Source: Nitrospina sp. LS_NOB | Lineage (GTDB): Bacteria > Nitrospinota > Nitrospinia > Nitrospinales > VA-1 | Direction of reading: 5' to 3' | Assembly (NCBI GenBank): GCA_001542995.1 | Contig: LFLA01000003.1 | Location: 295,724 to 359,723 of the forward strand | DNA length: 64,000 nt | In this document: positions 42,100 through 51,257 of the stretch, piece after piece | How positions within the stretch are numbered: the stretch's first letter is position 1 | Layout of the letters: every line of letters starts with the position of its first letter | Translations under genes and position numbers: made by a program | The notes under the pieces: generated by a model | The model's database searches: none | Told to the model about the DNA's origin: nothing | What the model saw: the letters and a program-made list of their open reading frames with translations, nothing else

Positions 42100-42582
42100 T
42101 TACAGATTTTTAAAATGAGGAAGAAGTTTGTTATAGGTGGCTTTCAGGTGCTCCGGATGGACTTTGGTTTCCCCCAAAACAGGCATGAAATTAGTATCTC
42201 CGGTCCATCGGGGAACGATGTGACAATGAATATGCTCATCATATCCGGCCCCAGCAGCTTTGCCGATGTTATATCCAATATTAAAACCGTCGGGATTTAT
42301 CACAGCCCGCAATATCTCGATACATTTATGGGTCAGTTGATTCAACTCCTTACTTTCGTTGGCATCCTGTTCGGTCAAACATCCTATATGTCTAAAGGGT
42401 GATACCATCACGTGGGCGGAATTATAGGGGAAAATATTCATGATGATAAAAACCGATTGGCCCCGATAAAGGATATTGCTTTTCTCGTCATCACTTTCCC
42501 TGGGGAATGAGCAGAAAATACATTCGTCCGATTTTTCGCTCTTGACATATTCCATCCTCCAGGGTGCCCAGAGTTGCTTCAT
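42100..42582 (-). CDS. HIT family nucleotide hydrolase/phosphorylase
   Basis: A 160-residue protein starting QLWAPWRMEYV, with a zinc-binding CIFCSF near residue 21. The histidine triad is HCHIVPRW (about 111-118). This is the Ap4A-phosphorylase-like branch of HIT proteins found in bacteria and archaea. The substrate is a dinucleoside polyphosphate or nucleoside monophosphate conjugate. It lies 12 bp upstream of mutS in the same direction. Confidence 0.87.
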   Translation of the reverse strand: MKQLWAPWRMEYVKSEKSDECIFCSFPRESDDEKSNILYRGQSVFIIMNIFPYNSAHVMVSPFRHIGCLTEQDANESKELNQLTHKCIEILRAVINPDGFNIGYNIGKAAGAGYDEHIHCHIVPRWTGDTNFMPVLGETKVHPEHLKATYNKLLPHFKNL

Positions 42583-42612
42583 GGTTTTTCCTAAGCAAAG
42601 GGTTTTATCAAG

Positions 42613-43083
42613 TCAGAAGTTGCATGTGTCCGCAAGCTTTTTGCCAGGGTAAATCAGTTCGAATAATTCCCGGGTTTTTTTGCGCATTCGTTCTTCCTCT
42701 CGATCAGATATTTCATGGTCATAGCCCAGGAGGTGGAGGATGCCGTGAATGAGCAATAAAGCTAATTCTTCCTCCAGAGACAGGCCGTGTTCCTCGGATT
42801 GGCGACGGGCTGTCTCAAGGGAAATGGCCACATCACCCAGAACAGGTGCCCCGGGAATTTCCGGTTCGCCTTCCAAAATCTGGGGGAACGATAACACATC
42901 TGTCGGCCGATCGACATCCCTGAACTGGTGATTCAGACCGCGAATACCCTGATCTCCGACAAATAATATGCTGATTTCCTGCTCATTGCAATGAAGGGAG
43001 TCGAGGACTTTGCCGATTTGCCGTTTTATCTTCCGGGTATCCACTTTGATTTCGGGAAAATCATTTTTTATGAGAATTTCCAT
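42613..43083 (-). CDS. ybeY: rRNA maturation endoribonuclease YbeY
   Basis: A 156-residue zinc protein. The motif H-G-x-L-H-L-x-G-Y-D-H is present as HGILHLLGYDHE (about residues 114-125). NHQFRDVDRPTDVLSFP is the other conserved block. It acts in 16S rRNA 3' processing and ribosome quality control. ATG 43083 is preferred over a TTG 21 bp upstream. The adjacent phoH gene is its usual neighbour. Confidence 0.92.
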   Translation of the reverse strand: MEILIKNDFPEIKVDTRKIKRQIGKVLDSLHCNEQEISILFVGDQGIRGLNHQFRDVDRPTDVLSFPQILEGEPEIPGAPVLGDVAISLETARRQSEEHGLSLEEELALLLIHGILHLLGYDHEISDREEERMRKKTRELFELIYPGKKLADTCNF

Positions 43084-43143
43084 AAAGGCACAAAGAAAAA
43101 TCAAAAATCAGTGGGTATCAAGAAGATCACGGAGTTGATAAAA

Positions 43144-44109
43144 CTATTCCTGATCCAAACCGGGTTTATCATAAGCTGTAATAATTTTTTTCACCAGCTC
43201 ATGACGGACGACATCTTTGATTGAAAAATAAACAAAGCTGATGCCTTTAACCTTGTTCAAAAGGTTTTGAACATGGATGAGCCCCGAATCACTATATTTT
43301 GGAAGGTCGATTTGGGTAATATCTCCGGTGACTACCATTTTCGACCGGAACCCCAAACGGGTCAGGAACATTTTCATCTGTTCCCGGGTGGAGTTCTGGG
43401 CCTCATCAAGAATGATAAACGAATCACTCAATGTTCTTCCGCGCATATAGGCCAACGGGGCAATTTCTATAGCGCCATCATCAATGAGGTGTCTCACATG
43501 ATTGCTCTCCATCATATCACTTAACGCATCATAGAGGGGCATGAGGTAGGGGTTGATTTTTTCGGCGATATCTCCCGGTAGATAACCCAGCTTTTCACCG
43601 GCCTCGACAGCAGGGCGCACCAGCACAATTCGTTTAAACTTTTTCTTGAGCAGACCCTCTACCGCCATTGCCACAGCCAGATAGGTTTTTCCTGTTCCTG
43701 CCGGGCCAATGGAAAGAACGATATCGTCCTGCCTGATAGATTGGATGAACTGGTGTTGCGCGGGTCCCTTAGGGGTGATATAGCCCTTCTTCGGAGAAAC
43801 AGCAATGCGCTCCGAAAAGATGGCATTGAGATCAGCTTGAGGGTCTTCCGCTATGAGTCGAATGGCAAATTTCACGTCTCCGTTTTCGACCGGGAGGTTG
43901 GCGGCATGCAGTTTCTCCAACTGCATGAAAAGGCTTTCGACCGTTTCGATATCTTCGGGGTTGCCCTTAAGCCGGATATGGTTTTCTCGAGTGGTGATGC
44001 GGACGTCGAATTTTTTCTCAATCAGTTTGAGGTTGAGATCCTGACTACCAAACAGTTCCGGAATGAGAGCGTTATTTTCGAGAACTATTTCTTTGGTATC
44101 CGGTTTCAA
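43144..44109 (-). CDS. PhoH family ATPase
   Basis: A 321-residue protein with an N-terminal KH-like region (about 1-100) and a helicase-like ATPase. Walker A is GPAGTGKTYLAVAMA (about 136-150), Walker B is FIILDEAQNSTREQ and the sensor is RSKMVVTGDITQIDLP. It matches the PhoH/YbeZ branch linked to YbeY and ribosome maturation. It starts 38 bp downstream of folE, on the same strand. Confidence 0.92.
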   Translation of the reverse strand: MKPDTKEIVLENNALIPELFGSQDLNLKLIEKKFDVRITTRENHIRLKGNPEDIETVESLFMQLEKLHAANLPVENGDVKFAIRLIAEDPQADLNAIFSERIAVSPKKGYITPKGPAQHQFIQSIRQDDIVLSIGPAGTGKTYLAVAMAVEGLLKKKFKRIVLVRPAVEAGEKLGYLPGDIAEKINPYLMPLYDALSDMMESNHVRHLIDDGAIEIAPLAYMRGRTLSDSFIILDEAQNSTREQMKMFLTRLGFRSKMVVTGDITQIDLPKYSDSGLIHVQNLLNKVKGISFVYFSIKDVVRHELVKKIITAYDKPGLDQE

Positions 44110-44147
44110 GCAGGGTCTCTCTATTTTAAAAGTGTATTGCTATTCGA

Positions 44148-44705
44148 TCACCGCCGTGTCCCTTGGGGAGGGATCAGGCTCAAAAATTCACTGCGGGTTC
44201 TGGCGTCTGACTTGAAGGCGCCCAGCATGGAACTGGTGGTGGTGTAAGAACTTTGTTTTGCCACTCCTCGCATGCACATACAAAGGTGAAGGGCTTCAAT
44301 CACCACCCCCACTCCAATGGGTTGAAGAATCTCGTTCAGGCAATCAGCGATTTGTTTAGTCAGGCGTTCCTGCACTTGCAGGCGGCGGCTGAACGCATCG
44401 ATAATCCGGGGCACTTTACTAAGCCCAATAATTTTTCCCTTTGGCAGATAGGCGACATGGCATTTCCCAATGAAGGGGAGCATATGGTGCTCACACATGC
44501 TGAACAGGTCAATGTCCTTGACGATAACCATTTCGTCATAGTCCTCCTGGAATAAGGCGCCATTGACGAGTTCTTCAATATTGACCCAGTAGCCACTGGT
44601 TAAAAATTTCAGCGATTTCTCCACCCGCTCGGGGGTGTTCCGCAGTCCTTCCCGGGAAGGGTCTTCGCCAATCTGCTGTAATATTTGTTTAATGAGGTCT
44701 TTCAA
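44148..44705 (-). CDS. folE: GTP cyclohydrolase I
   Basis: The protein has [21 protein letters not shown] at the start. The zinc and catalytic blocks are [20 protein letters not shown] and [12 protein letters not shown]. It opens GTP to dihydroneopterin triphosphate for folate or queuosine/pterin pathways. The start is taken as TTG 44705 (185 residues) because GGGGAG lies 6 bp upstream. A TTG at 44747 is also in frame and would overlap the preceding gene by 59 bp. It pairs with the PTPS-like gene just upstream. Confidence 0.92.
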   Translation of the reverse strand: MKDLIKQILQQIGEDPSREGLRNTPERVEKSLKFLTSGYWVNIEELVNGALFQEDYDEMVIVKDIDLFSMCEHHMLPFIGKCHVAYLPKGKIIGLSKVPRIIDAFSRRLQVQERLTKQIADCLNEILQPIGVGVVIEALHLCMCMRGVAKQSSYTTTSSMLGAFKSDARTRSEFLSLIPPQGTRR

Positions 44706-45114
44706 GTTCAGCTCCCCGGTAAATGACAAAATTGCGTTCGGACTCAAAAAGTTTTATCTCATACAGAGCGCCGTTCTTAATTTTGGGTTCAATGATATTC
44801 CAGAAATGGATGGCGATGTTTTCTGCGGTGGGGATCACATTTTCTAAAAACGCCACATCCACATTGAGATTTTTATGGTCGACCTTGTCGACGATTTCTT
44901 TGTTGATCAGTTTTTTAAGCGATTTGAGGTCCAGTACCATTCCGGTTTCCGGGTCCACTTCCCCTCTAACAGTAACCTCCAGGACGTAATTGTGTCCGTG
45001 CCCGTTTGGGTTATTGCATAAACCAAAGATCGCGGCGTTTTTTTCATCCGAAAAGGAAGGGTTGTACAATCTGTGGCTGGCACAAAATTCCAGGCGGCGG
45101 GTGATAAGAATCAT
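44689..45114 (-). CDS. 6-pyruvoyl-tetrahydropterin synthase / 6-carboxytetrahydropterin synthase (QueD-like)
   Basis: A 141-residue T-fold protein. The zinc histidines lie in [10 protein letters not shown] and [13 protein letters not shown]. The catalytic cysteine is in [13 protein letters not shown] (about residue 32). DHKNLN and [11 protein letters not shown] are the other family blocks. It uses the product of FolE, which fits the gene pair. The sequence alone does not tell the queuosine enzyme from a pterin enzyme; the bacterial context favours QueD. Confidence 0.85.
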   Translation of the reverse strand: MILITRRLEFCASHRLYNPSFSDEKNAAIFGLCNNPNGHGHNYVLEVTVRGEVDPETGMVLDLKSLKKLINKEIVDKVDHKNLNVDVAFLENVIPTAENIAIHFWNIIEPKIKNGALYEIKLFESERNFVIYRGAELERPH

Positions 45115-45120
45115 GGATGA

Positions 45121-45312
45121 TTATTTAAGGTATTTACGTTTGTTGTCGGTTGAGTAAAAGCCCGGTCCGTACAAATGAAAGTTCATCTGATTGAACTGTT
45201 TGCTCAATTTGCCATCACATTTTTCACAATTTTCGAGTGGGTCGTCACTAATTTTTTGCAGGACTTCAACGATGTCCTTGCACTTTTCACATTGGTACTC
45301 ATATACGGGCAT
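45121..45312 (-). CDS. FmdB family zinc-ribbon protein
   Basis: A 63-residue protein starting MPVYEYQCEKC, the FmdB hallmark. A second cysteine pair in CEKCDGKL completes the ribbon. The tail contains the usual GPGFYSTD. ATG 45312 is chosen because GGAGA lies about 6 bp upstream and the family starts here; a longer frame upstream exists. It is a putative regulatory or metal-binding protein of unknown role. Confidence 0.85.
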   Translation of the reverse strand: MPVYEYQCEKCKDIVEVLQKISDDPLENCEKCDGKLSKQFNQMNFHLYGPGFYSTDNKRKYLK

Positions 45313-45868
45313 TGGTGTCTCCAGGCCTTTGTATGGGTTGCGTGTTGAGAATGCCACTTACATTATAATCCCGCTTGCGGGAAAAAATAACAAAAATAGG
45401 TTTTTCTATGTACTGCATTCTTGTCTGACGCTGAGGATTGCTTCCACGAAACACGTTCAAGGTCTTGGGAATATTCTGTTTAAGGGCTTCCAAGCCAAAT
45501 GGAGAGGAAGGCAAAGTGAGGCCCCATTCGGGGTCATAAATGCCCGCCAGCATTTCATATTGAGTCAAAACCTGTATAACAATAAACTTTTCAATGGAAT
45601 GCTTTTTTTGCACCTCCAGCGGCATCATCAGAGTTTCATTTTCATTCTTGGATCCCCGGCGCATGACCGCTTTGCCCGACTCGACCTCTGAAAACGATAA
45701 TGAGGCGATATGGTCGCTCAATTCCTTGAAAATGAATTTTTTCGGGAAAACAACGATGCCATAATTTTCGTGATTCTTGTAGAGCTGATAATCATAACCG
45801 GACCCGGCCCAAACCTGCATGGGGGCCAGGAACAGTGCCAAGGCTATTAGTGTAGTGATGAATCTCAT
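45299..45868 (-). CDS. exported protein of unknown function
   Basis: About 189 residues from MRFITTLIALALFLAPMQVWAG, a clear signal peptide. The mature part has YGIVVFPKKFIFKELSDHIASL and EKPIFVIFSRKRDYNVSG. No family is recognised. The end overlaps the FmdB start by 14 bp. An upstream TTG (45889) is also in frame. Confidence 0.6.
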   Translation of the reverse strand: MRFITTLIALALFLAPMQVWAGSGYDYQLYKNHENYGIVVFPKKFIFKELSDHIASLSFSEVESGKAVMRRGSKNENETLMMPLEVQKKHSIEKFIVIQVLTQYEMLAGIYDPEWGLTLPSSPFGLEALKQNIPKTLNVFRGSNPQRQTRMQYIEKPIFVIFSRKRDYNVSGILNTQPIQRPGDTNARI

Positions 45869-45961
45869 AATAATTAGATGATACCTCAATGGCTCCCGAT
45901 TTTAAAATTTCTCCTCGCCATAAACGATATTGCTTGTGGGCCCTCCGCCGAGGAGCCACGG

Positions 45962-46375
45962 CTAGTGGATTTCAGTCTGGCTGAAGAAATAGGACATTTC
46001 AAATGCCGCAGTTTTCGGTGCATCGGAGCCGTGTGAAGTGTTTCTTTCAATATTCTCAGCAAAATCTTTGCGAATGGTTCCCGCCTCGGCATCCGCCGGA
46101 TTGGTGGCTCCCATCAATTTTCGCCAGTCGGCGATCGCATTTTCCTTTTCGAGCACCAGCAAGACGACGGGACCTGAACTCATGGTGGTGGTCATGCCAT
46201 CGAAAAAAGGCCGTTCCTTGTGGACATAATAAAATCCTTCAGCCTGAGCCTTGCTGAGCAGGGTCCGTTTCATGGCGACAATTTTAAATCCGTTAGACTC
46301 AATGCGCTCGAGGATTTTTCCTGTGAGGTTGCGTTCTACGCCGTCAGGCTTGATGATAGCAAAAGTTTTTTCCAT
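45962..46375 (-). CDS. ndk: nucleoside diphosphate kinase
   Basis: A 137-residue protein that starts [20 protein letters not shown]. The catalytic histidine lies in the NxxH-GSD block, here [15 protein letters not shown] (about residue 117). [19 protein letters not shown] is also typical. It equalises NTP pools by phosphoryl transfer. Length and motifs are complete. Confidence 0.95.
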   Translation of the reverse strand: MEKTFAIIKPDGVERNLTGKILERIESNGFKIVAMKRTLLSKAQAEGFYYVHKERPFFDGMTTTMSSGPVVLLVLEKENAIADWRKLMGATNPADAEAGTIRKDFAENIERNTSHGSDAPKTAAFEMSYFFSQTEIH

Positions 46376-46408
46376 TGCAGGGCTTTCTTTTAAGGTTTAG
46401 AAAATGAA

Positions 46409-46445
46409 TAAAAAAAAGCATTTGAGCGGTGAAGCCCAAATGCCT
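46409..46445 (-). terminator. rho-independent terminator of the oxidoreductase operon
   Basis: On the minus strand GCATTTGGGC and GCTCAAATGC form a stem with a short loop, followed by TTTTTTTT. It lies just downstream of the ferredoxin gene and before ndk. Confidence 0.8.
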
Positions 46446-46463
46446 TTTAGTAAAAAAGATGAG

Positions 46464-46727
46464 TTAGCGTAGAATAATCCCGGTTTTTTTAATGACAAAA
46501 CCTTCGTCCAATTCTTCAATCCATTTCATTTGAATGGCATCGTTCTTGGCGATATCTGTACAGATGTAAACACAAATTTCACAAGCTTTGCATCGATCTA
46601 CAGAGACATATGCCGACTTATCTGCTTCGCTATAGTTGATACAGTTTGATTCCGGACAGTATTGTGTGCAGAGATGGCAATTCTTGGACGAGCATATCTC
46701 TTTGTCAACTTCAGCAATGTAGTACAT
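46464..46727 (-). CDS. 2-oxoacid:ferredoxin oxidoreductase, ferredoxin (delta) subunit
   Basis: An 87-residue ferredoxin. Cysteines in CSSKNCHLCTQYCPESNC and CKACEICVYICTD fit two 4Fe-4S clusters, though the spacing of the first set is not the textbook form. It follows the gamma subunit gene by 20 bp and would pass electrons between the TPP subunit and free ferredoxin. Confidence 0.8.
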   Translation of the reverse strand: MYYIAEVDKEICSSKNCHLCTQYCPESNCINYSEADKSAYVSVDRCKACEICVYICTDIAKNDAIQMKWIEELDEGFVIKKTGIILR

Positions 46728-46747
46728 GTTTTCTCCAGTCTAAAACA

Positions 46748-47455
46748 TTATGCGGTGGCTTTGGCAGGTTGTTCAGCTTCAGACCAGCCTTGATCAACGG
46801 CGTATTGGATAGCCGCATCCAGTACCTTTTGGTTGGCTTCCAGCAATTTTTGCTTCTTCGCAAATTTTTTCTCAATAGCACTGTCCAAAGCTGCTGTACC
46901 ACCGGAAACCACGATACCTTTCCCGACGAATCGGTCTTTAACAGATGCCGCCAGGGACTCCGCGTCAGGGAGACCGAAGATTCCAGAAATAGCACCGCAC
47001 ATGGCCATATTGGTGGCAAGGTCCGTTTTTGCCAACTCATTCGCCATTTCTGTGGCCGGCAGATAGTAAATGCGCGCTTCTTTATCTTCCAGCTCCCTTT
47101 GTTCATCCCGGGTAAAATTAATCGGTTTTTTGCTGTTGATGAGAATGATACCATGTTGCTTCAAACCGGTATAGAACGGCATGGTGTAGGACTTGCCCAG
47201 CGTAATTACAGAAGGATGAAAAATCATGAGAACGTTCGGATAGATGATCTCTCCAATCTCAAAAATCTCCTCGTTGGAGATGCGGACATAACTTTCAACG
47301 GGTGCGTTCCGCTTTTCTGATCCGAAAAAAGGAACCAGGGAACTGAAACCACCGGATATAACCACACCGTTACTGACAATGTGGGATGCCGTCACCACAC
47401 CTTGACCTCCAATTCCTGCCATACGAACGTTATAGCGCTTAACTGCTAATGCCAT
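46748..47455 (-). CDS. 2-oxoacid:ferredoxin oxidoreductase, gamma subunit
   Basis: A 235-residue protein starting MALAVKRYNVRMAGIGGQGVVTASH, the gamma-subunit signature with the GIGGQG loop. SEKRNAPVESYVRISNEEI is also diagnostic. The C-terminal extension (about 180-235) is a long helix. ATG 47455 has a purine-rich leader (GGAGAAAAT) and lies 13 bp after beta; a longer frame upstream would overlap beta. Confidence 0.87.
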   Translation of the reverse strand: MALAVKRYNVRMAGIGGQGVVTASHIVSNGVVISGGFSSLVPFFGSEKRNAPVESYVRISNEEIFEIGEIIYPNVLMIFHPSVITLGKSYTMPFYTGLKQHGIILINSKKPINFTRDEQRELEDKEARIYYLPATEMANELAKTDLATNMAMCGAISGIFGLPDAESLAASVKDRFVGKGIVVSGGTAALDSAIEKKFAKKQKLLEANQKVLDAAIQYAVDQGWSEAEQPAKATA

Positions 47456-47468
47456 TTTTATTTTCTCC

Positions 47469-48362
47469 TCACTTGTCTGATTTTTTCTTTTTGGCTTTTT
47501 TCTCAATTTCATCCAGATACTCTTTTGCTCGGGGTGAAATGATTTCTTCGAAACCGTAACGCTCTTTTTCTATTTCGAAGGCATCTTTCATAACATCCGG
47601 GGTAGGAATAGAGTATTCGATATTGCAGGAGGTATAAGCCTGAATGTAGCTATGTCCTACTTCTCGAGCTACCATAATTGCACGGCGAACAGTCCGAGCA
47701 ACCCGGGCCGGGTTTGTGGGAGCCAGGCGGCAAATATAATCCACTTCAGCTACCTTGGCCAACCCCAGAGCATCAACTTTATCTCCGAACTTTCCACGGG
47801 GAGCCATTTTGAGAACTTTACCGTGATTGGTCATGCCACTTTCCTGCCCACCGGTGTTTCCATAAACCTCATTGTCGAGCATGATAGTGACGAATTTTTC
47901 TTTGCGGAACCAGGAATGCATCAGGCCTTGGAACCCAATATCGATCAATCCGCCGTCACCTGCCATAACCACAACGTCTTTTTTCTGGTTGGGGAAACGA
48001 ATTTCCAGACCGCGTTTCAGACCGGAAGCCACTGCGTTGGTATCGCCGTAGTTCCCGTAAATAAACGGCACGGAAGCCTGGGAAATTGCCAGTCGCCCAC
48101 AGCCGGCGGTGCCGACAACAATAGTGTGCTCGGGATTGGGCATTCCAATATAAACGAGACGGATGAATAAGGTCATTGCACAGCCCGCACACATGGGATG
48201 TTCTTCAATCACTTCCTTGAATTTCCCCATATCCGTAACTTTTACTGTTTGTTTGTCCTTACCACCGCGATTAGTGTAAGGGCCGTGTTCTACCAAGTCC
48301 CTGTATTCAATAGGCAAATAGTCTTTAAATACCGGAGAGGGATATAAATTTTCAAGAGACAT
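47469..48362 (-). CDS. 2-oxoacid:ferredoxin oxidoreductase, beta (TPP-binding) subunit
   Basis: A 297-residue protein. HPMCAGCAMTLFIRLV and GTAGCGRLA hold cysteines for an iron-sulfur site. The thiamine diphosphate motif runs from AGDGGLIDIGFQGLMH to LDNEVYGNTGGQESG (about 131-170). The four-gene order alpha-beta-gamma-ferredoxin resembles the five-subunit pyruvate or 2-oxoglutarate enzymes of reductive-TCA-cycle bacteria. Substrate is not fixed by the sequence. Confidence 0.9.
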   Translation of the reverse strand: MSLENLYPSPVFKDYLPIEYRDLVEHGPYTNRGGKDKQTVKVTDMGKFKEVIEEHPMCAGCAMTLFIRLVYIGMPNPEHTIVVGTAGCGRLAISQASVPFIYGNYGDTNAVASGLKRGLEIRFPNQKKDVVVMAGDGGLIDIGFQGLMHSWFRKEKFVTIMLDNEVYGNTGGQESGMTNHGKVLKMAPRGKFGDKVDALGLAKVAEVDYICRLAPTNPARVARTVRRAIMVAREVGHSYIQAYTSCNIEYSIPTPDVMKDAFEIEKERYGFEEIISPRAKEYLDEIEKKAKKKKSDK

Positions 48363-48473
48363 AGGATTTTATCCTTATATGAAAAAGTGTTTGAATATTA
48401 TTAACAGGCGGGCTTTCACCCTTAGAAATTATACCTGTATTCAAAAAGCTAAACAACAAAAACGGGAAAACGG

Positions 48474-49706
48474 TTACGGAACCTCTTTGCGAAAATCTGC
48501 CAGTGCCTCCAGAACCATCTCGGTTGGCATGGTCATGCCGCCATATACTCTCGGGCCATCTTTGATGACTGCGGTACTTTTGCCATAGAGTACGGCACAC
48601 AGCTCCTTGTGAAGCCAGCCAGCCTGATTGAATTCAGGAACCAGGATCCGCTTGACACCTTGAATCGCCTCGACGATTTCTGCTATTGGGAAAGGACGAA
48701 TGGTTTTGATTTTAATCAGACCTACGGTTCGTCCTTGTTCCCCTTCCTGCCGGACCGCTTCGCGGGCTTGAGAAACAGCGCAACCGGAAGCAATGATGAA
48801 TTCTTCAGCTCCGGGGTTGACCACTTCAATCAAACCGCCAAGGTATTTACGGAAATATTTTGCCGAACGATGTACCGCCGCAAAAACTTCCTGTTGCCAG
48901 CTGGAGTGCATGTGGTAACTGATGAAATTACTTTTCTGAATTGGGGCATCCCGCGAGATACGTGCAGGCGGGTTCTCGTTATCCATAGCAGGAACCGCAG
49001 ACCGCCATCCATCCCGAGGGGGTAGTTTAAACTCTTCTGGGGTGATCAAAACGGGGCCACGCGCATGGGTTACGAAAAAACCATCCGTAGAGACACAAGC
49101 GGGCAAGGTTACATCGACCTGCTCCGAGGCCATAATTGCCGCAAGCGGGTAATCATAAAAGTCCTGTTGGTTTTCTGCATGCAGCAAAATCATACCGGTA
49201 TTCAGCATGAATGACATTTCAATATTATCCGGCTGAATGGCCAGAGGCGTATTGATAACCCGACACATATTAAGCATGATGATCGGGGTTCTTGCGCCCG
49301 GCCATGAGCTGATTGCTTCCATGCCGCGCATCAGGCCAGGGCCTGAAGTTGCTGTCAAGGAGCGCACTCCTGCACGGGAAGCACCGGAAATGGCAGAGAA
49401 GGTTCCAATTTCTTCTTCGGCTCGGTAATACTCTTTGATATACCCTTCATCATAGAGATACCCGGCCTGCTGCATGGATTCACTCTGGGGGGTGATGGGG
49501 TAGGCAATCGCAATATCGATGTTTGCCCGTCTCATAGATTCCCTGGCTGCCTCACTCCCTGTAATGAACTGTTTCTCACGGGGGAGTTTGTGAAACATTT
49601 CCATAGGGTCTACAACTGTTTGCCTCTCTGTCCCGGGGATCCAGTCAGCTGGTTTTCCTTCATCGACAGCTGTTCTGTTGACTGCTGCACCTTTCACATT
49701 TGCCAT
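48474..49706 (-). CDS. 2-oxoacid:ferredoxin oxidoreductase, alpha subunit
   Basis: A 410-residue protein. AIAYPITPQSESMQQAGYLYDEG (about 58-80) and SLTATSGPGLMRGMEAISSWPGARTPIIMLN are typical of the alpha subunit. IIASGCAVSQAREAVRQ and RPFPIAEIVEAIQGVKRILVPEFN lie in the C-terminal part. It is the first gene of the cluster, with AAGGAGTGAGTC ahead of the ATG. In the reductive direction the complex fixes CO2 onto acetyl-CoA or succinyl-CoA. The nearby sucCD fit that role, by inference. Confidence 0.88.
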   Translation of the reverse strand: MANVKGAAVNRTAVDEGKPADWIPGTERQTVVDPMEMFHKLPREKQFITGSEAARESMRRANIDIAIAYPITPQSESMQQAGYLYDEGYIKEYYRAEEEIGTFSAISGASRAGVRSLTATSGPGLMRGMEAISSWPGARTPIIMLNMCRVINTPLAIQPDNIEMSFMLNTGMILLHAENQQDFYDYPLAAIMASEQVDVTLPACVSTDGFFVTHARGPVLITPEEFKLPPRDGWRSAVPAMDNENPPARISRDAPIQKSNFISYHMHSSWQQEVFAAVHRSAKYFRKYLGGLIEVVNPGAEEFIIASGCAVSQAREAVRQEGEQGRTVGLIKIKTIRPFPIAEIVEAIQGVKRILVPEFNQAGWLHKELCAVLYGKSTAVIKDGPRVYGGMTMPTEMVLEALADFRKEVP

Positions 49707-49939
49707 GACTCACTCCTTATTATTTCAAAATATCAGTGCGCAGAATTTATTATAAATTCCAGTAAAAACTATAGCGAATAACCTAAATAGTCGGACTTTG
49801 CAGGGAAAGCAACCCCATTAGAAAAGCCGACCAGCTTCCTTATAAAAAAGAGACACATATTAGAAATAAACCGCCCTCCTGTCAAGGCTTAAGCCTGATT
49901 TTAGAGGGCTTTTCTCCACTTTTCAGTACTCATGATTTT

Positions 49940-50263
49940 TCAGGACTCCTGAGGCAGCATTTTTTCCAGGGTATCCAGTTCCTCAAAGTATTGAAAGGCC
50001 TTCTGTAAAAACTCATTTAAGGACTTATCTGTATAAAACTTAAGGGTTTTATCCGCCAATTCGGTGGAATGGCAAACCTCAAACTCCGCAGTTTTCTGGC
50101 TCGTGAACTTGATGATCTCCACTTCCCAATGAATCATGGAAATTTCTTCCTGAGGGCCTGACAAAGCGGTGAGCCCATAGTCCTTCACCCGGTACAAAAA
50201 CTGGGTTCCGCCCTGACCGCTGGGGTTTGAACGGGTTAAAATTAAATTATCTTGAATTAGCAT
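49940..50263 (-). CDS. hypothetical protein
   Basis: A 107-residue soluble protein with no recognised family. It has a possible beta-rich first half (FLYRVKDYGLTALSG, IHWEVEIIKFTS) and an acidic helical C-terminus (FLQKAFQYFEELDTLEKML). It lies alone between the oxidoreductase operon and a divergent pair. The 233 bases upstream of the oxidoreductase alpha gene show no other gene. Confidence 0.5.
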   Translation of the reverse strand: MLIQDNLILTRSNPSGQGGTQFLYRVKDYGLTALSGPQEEISMIHWEVEIIKFTSQKTAEFEVCHSTELADKTLKFYTDKSLNEFLQKAFQYFEELDTLEKMLPQES

Positions 50264-50433
50264 GTCATATCTCTAAAATATCTAGGTTTTATGTTCAGGC
50301 ACGACTTGATGGAACGCTACTTAAGTATTAATATACCTCAATAGAGGCGGGGAGTCCAAATTTGGGACACCTTGATCCATTTGTTCAGCTGCTATAATGA
50401 ATATTTTATAATCGAATTCTCACCGGACTGATT

Positions 50434-50718
50434 ATGCAACCCATTGAAATGAGTGACCCTGCAAAGATAGAAGCGTTTTTAAGCAAAATTGAGTTGACCG
50501 GCAAAGGTTTTACGACCGATTGCCTCCTCATGGATGCTTATGATGCGGGCCTGGACTATCCAGATTATTTGAAGGCCGAGGGGGAGGATCCCAATGCCAG
50601 TTATGACGGTAAATCTCCCGCTTGGGCCAAATACCATATGCGCCAGGGAAAACGGGTTTTCATGGTTTATGGGGATCCGGTAAAAGACCGACGGACTCAT
50701 TTTTCCGAAACTCCTTAA
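50434..50718 (+). CDS. hypothetical protein
   Basis: A 94-residue acidic protein (MQPIEMSDPAKIEAFLSK). It contains DAYDAGLDYPDYLKAEGEDPNAS and a basic stretch KYHMRQGKRVFMVYGDP. No family is recognised. It is followed 70 bp later by the DUF1841 gene on the same strand. Confidence 0.5.
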   Translation: MQPIEMSDPAKIEAFLSKIELTGKGFTTDCLLMDAYDAGLDYPDYLKAEGEDPNASYDGKSPAWAKYHMRQGKRVFMVYGDPVKDRRTHFSETP

Positions 50719-50788
50719 CCTTAAAATGCATCTGAACCTTAAAAACATGCATTGTTCAATATTCAATCCAATTTTGAGTCATTAACTT

Positions 50789-51229
50789 ATGAACTTTGAT
50801 AAAGAAACACAAGTCAGGATATTAAGGGTTGCCTCTGACCGGCAACAGGGCCGGGATATTGAAGAACTCGATGAACGAATCTCCTATGTCATGGACTTGC
50901 ATCCGGAGTTTGAAGAAATTTGGTCGATGGGTGAGATGGCGGCCTATCCTCAAGAGATCAATGGACAAATTGTCAGTCCTTTCGTACATACAGTTTTGCA
51001 TACTATAGTTGATAGCCAAATTAGAACCGAGCAACCCGAATTTGTGTTGCAAGCTTTCAACAAATTGCGTGAACAGGGAATGGAAGAGCATGAAGTACTA
51101 CATGCTATCATTGCTTGTTTCGCAGACCTGCATTTTTCCAGTTTTCGGCAAGGCAAGCCTTTCGATCAACTGGATTATGAAAGTCGACTGGGTTATCTTT
51201 CTTATGAGGATGTGGAAGAAAACAAGTAA
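50789..51229 (+). CDS. DUF1841 family protein
   Basis: A 146-residue protein. HPEFEEIWSMGEMAAYPQEING, PFVHTVLHTIVDSQI and HEVLHAIIACFADLHF follow the DUF1841 pattern with conserved histidines. It is cytoplasmic and of unknown function. It converges on sucD. Confidence 0.75.
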   Translation: MNFDKETQVRILRVASDRQQGRDIEELDERISYVMDLHPEFEEIWSMGEMAAYPQEINGQIVSPFVHTVLHTIVDSQIRTEQPEFVLQAFNKLREQGMEEHEVLHAIIACFADLHFSSFRQGKPFDQLDYESRLGYLSYEDVEENK

Positions 51230-51257
51230 GCGATCTGCTTTTTTAGGAGAATAAGTT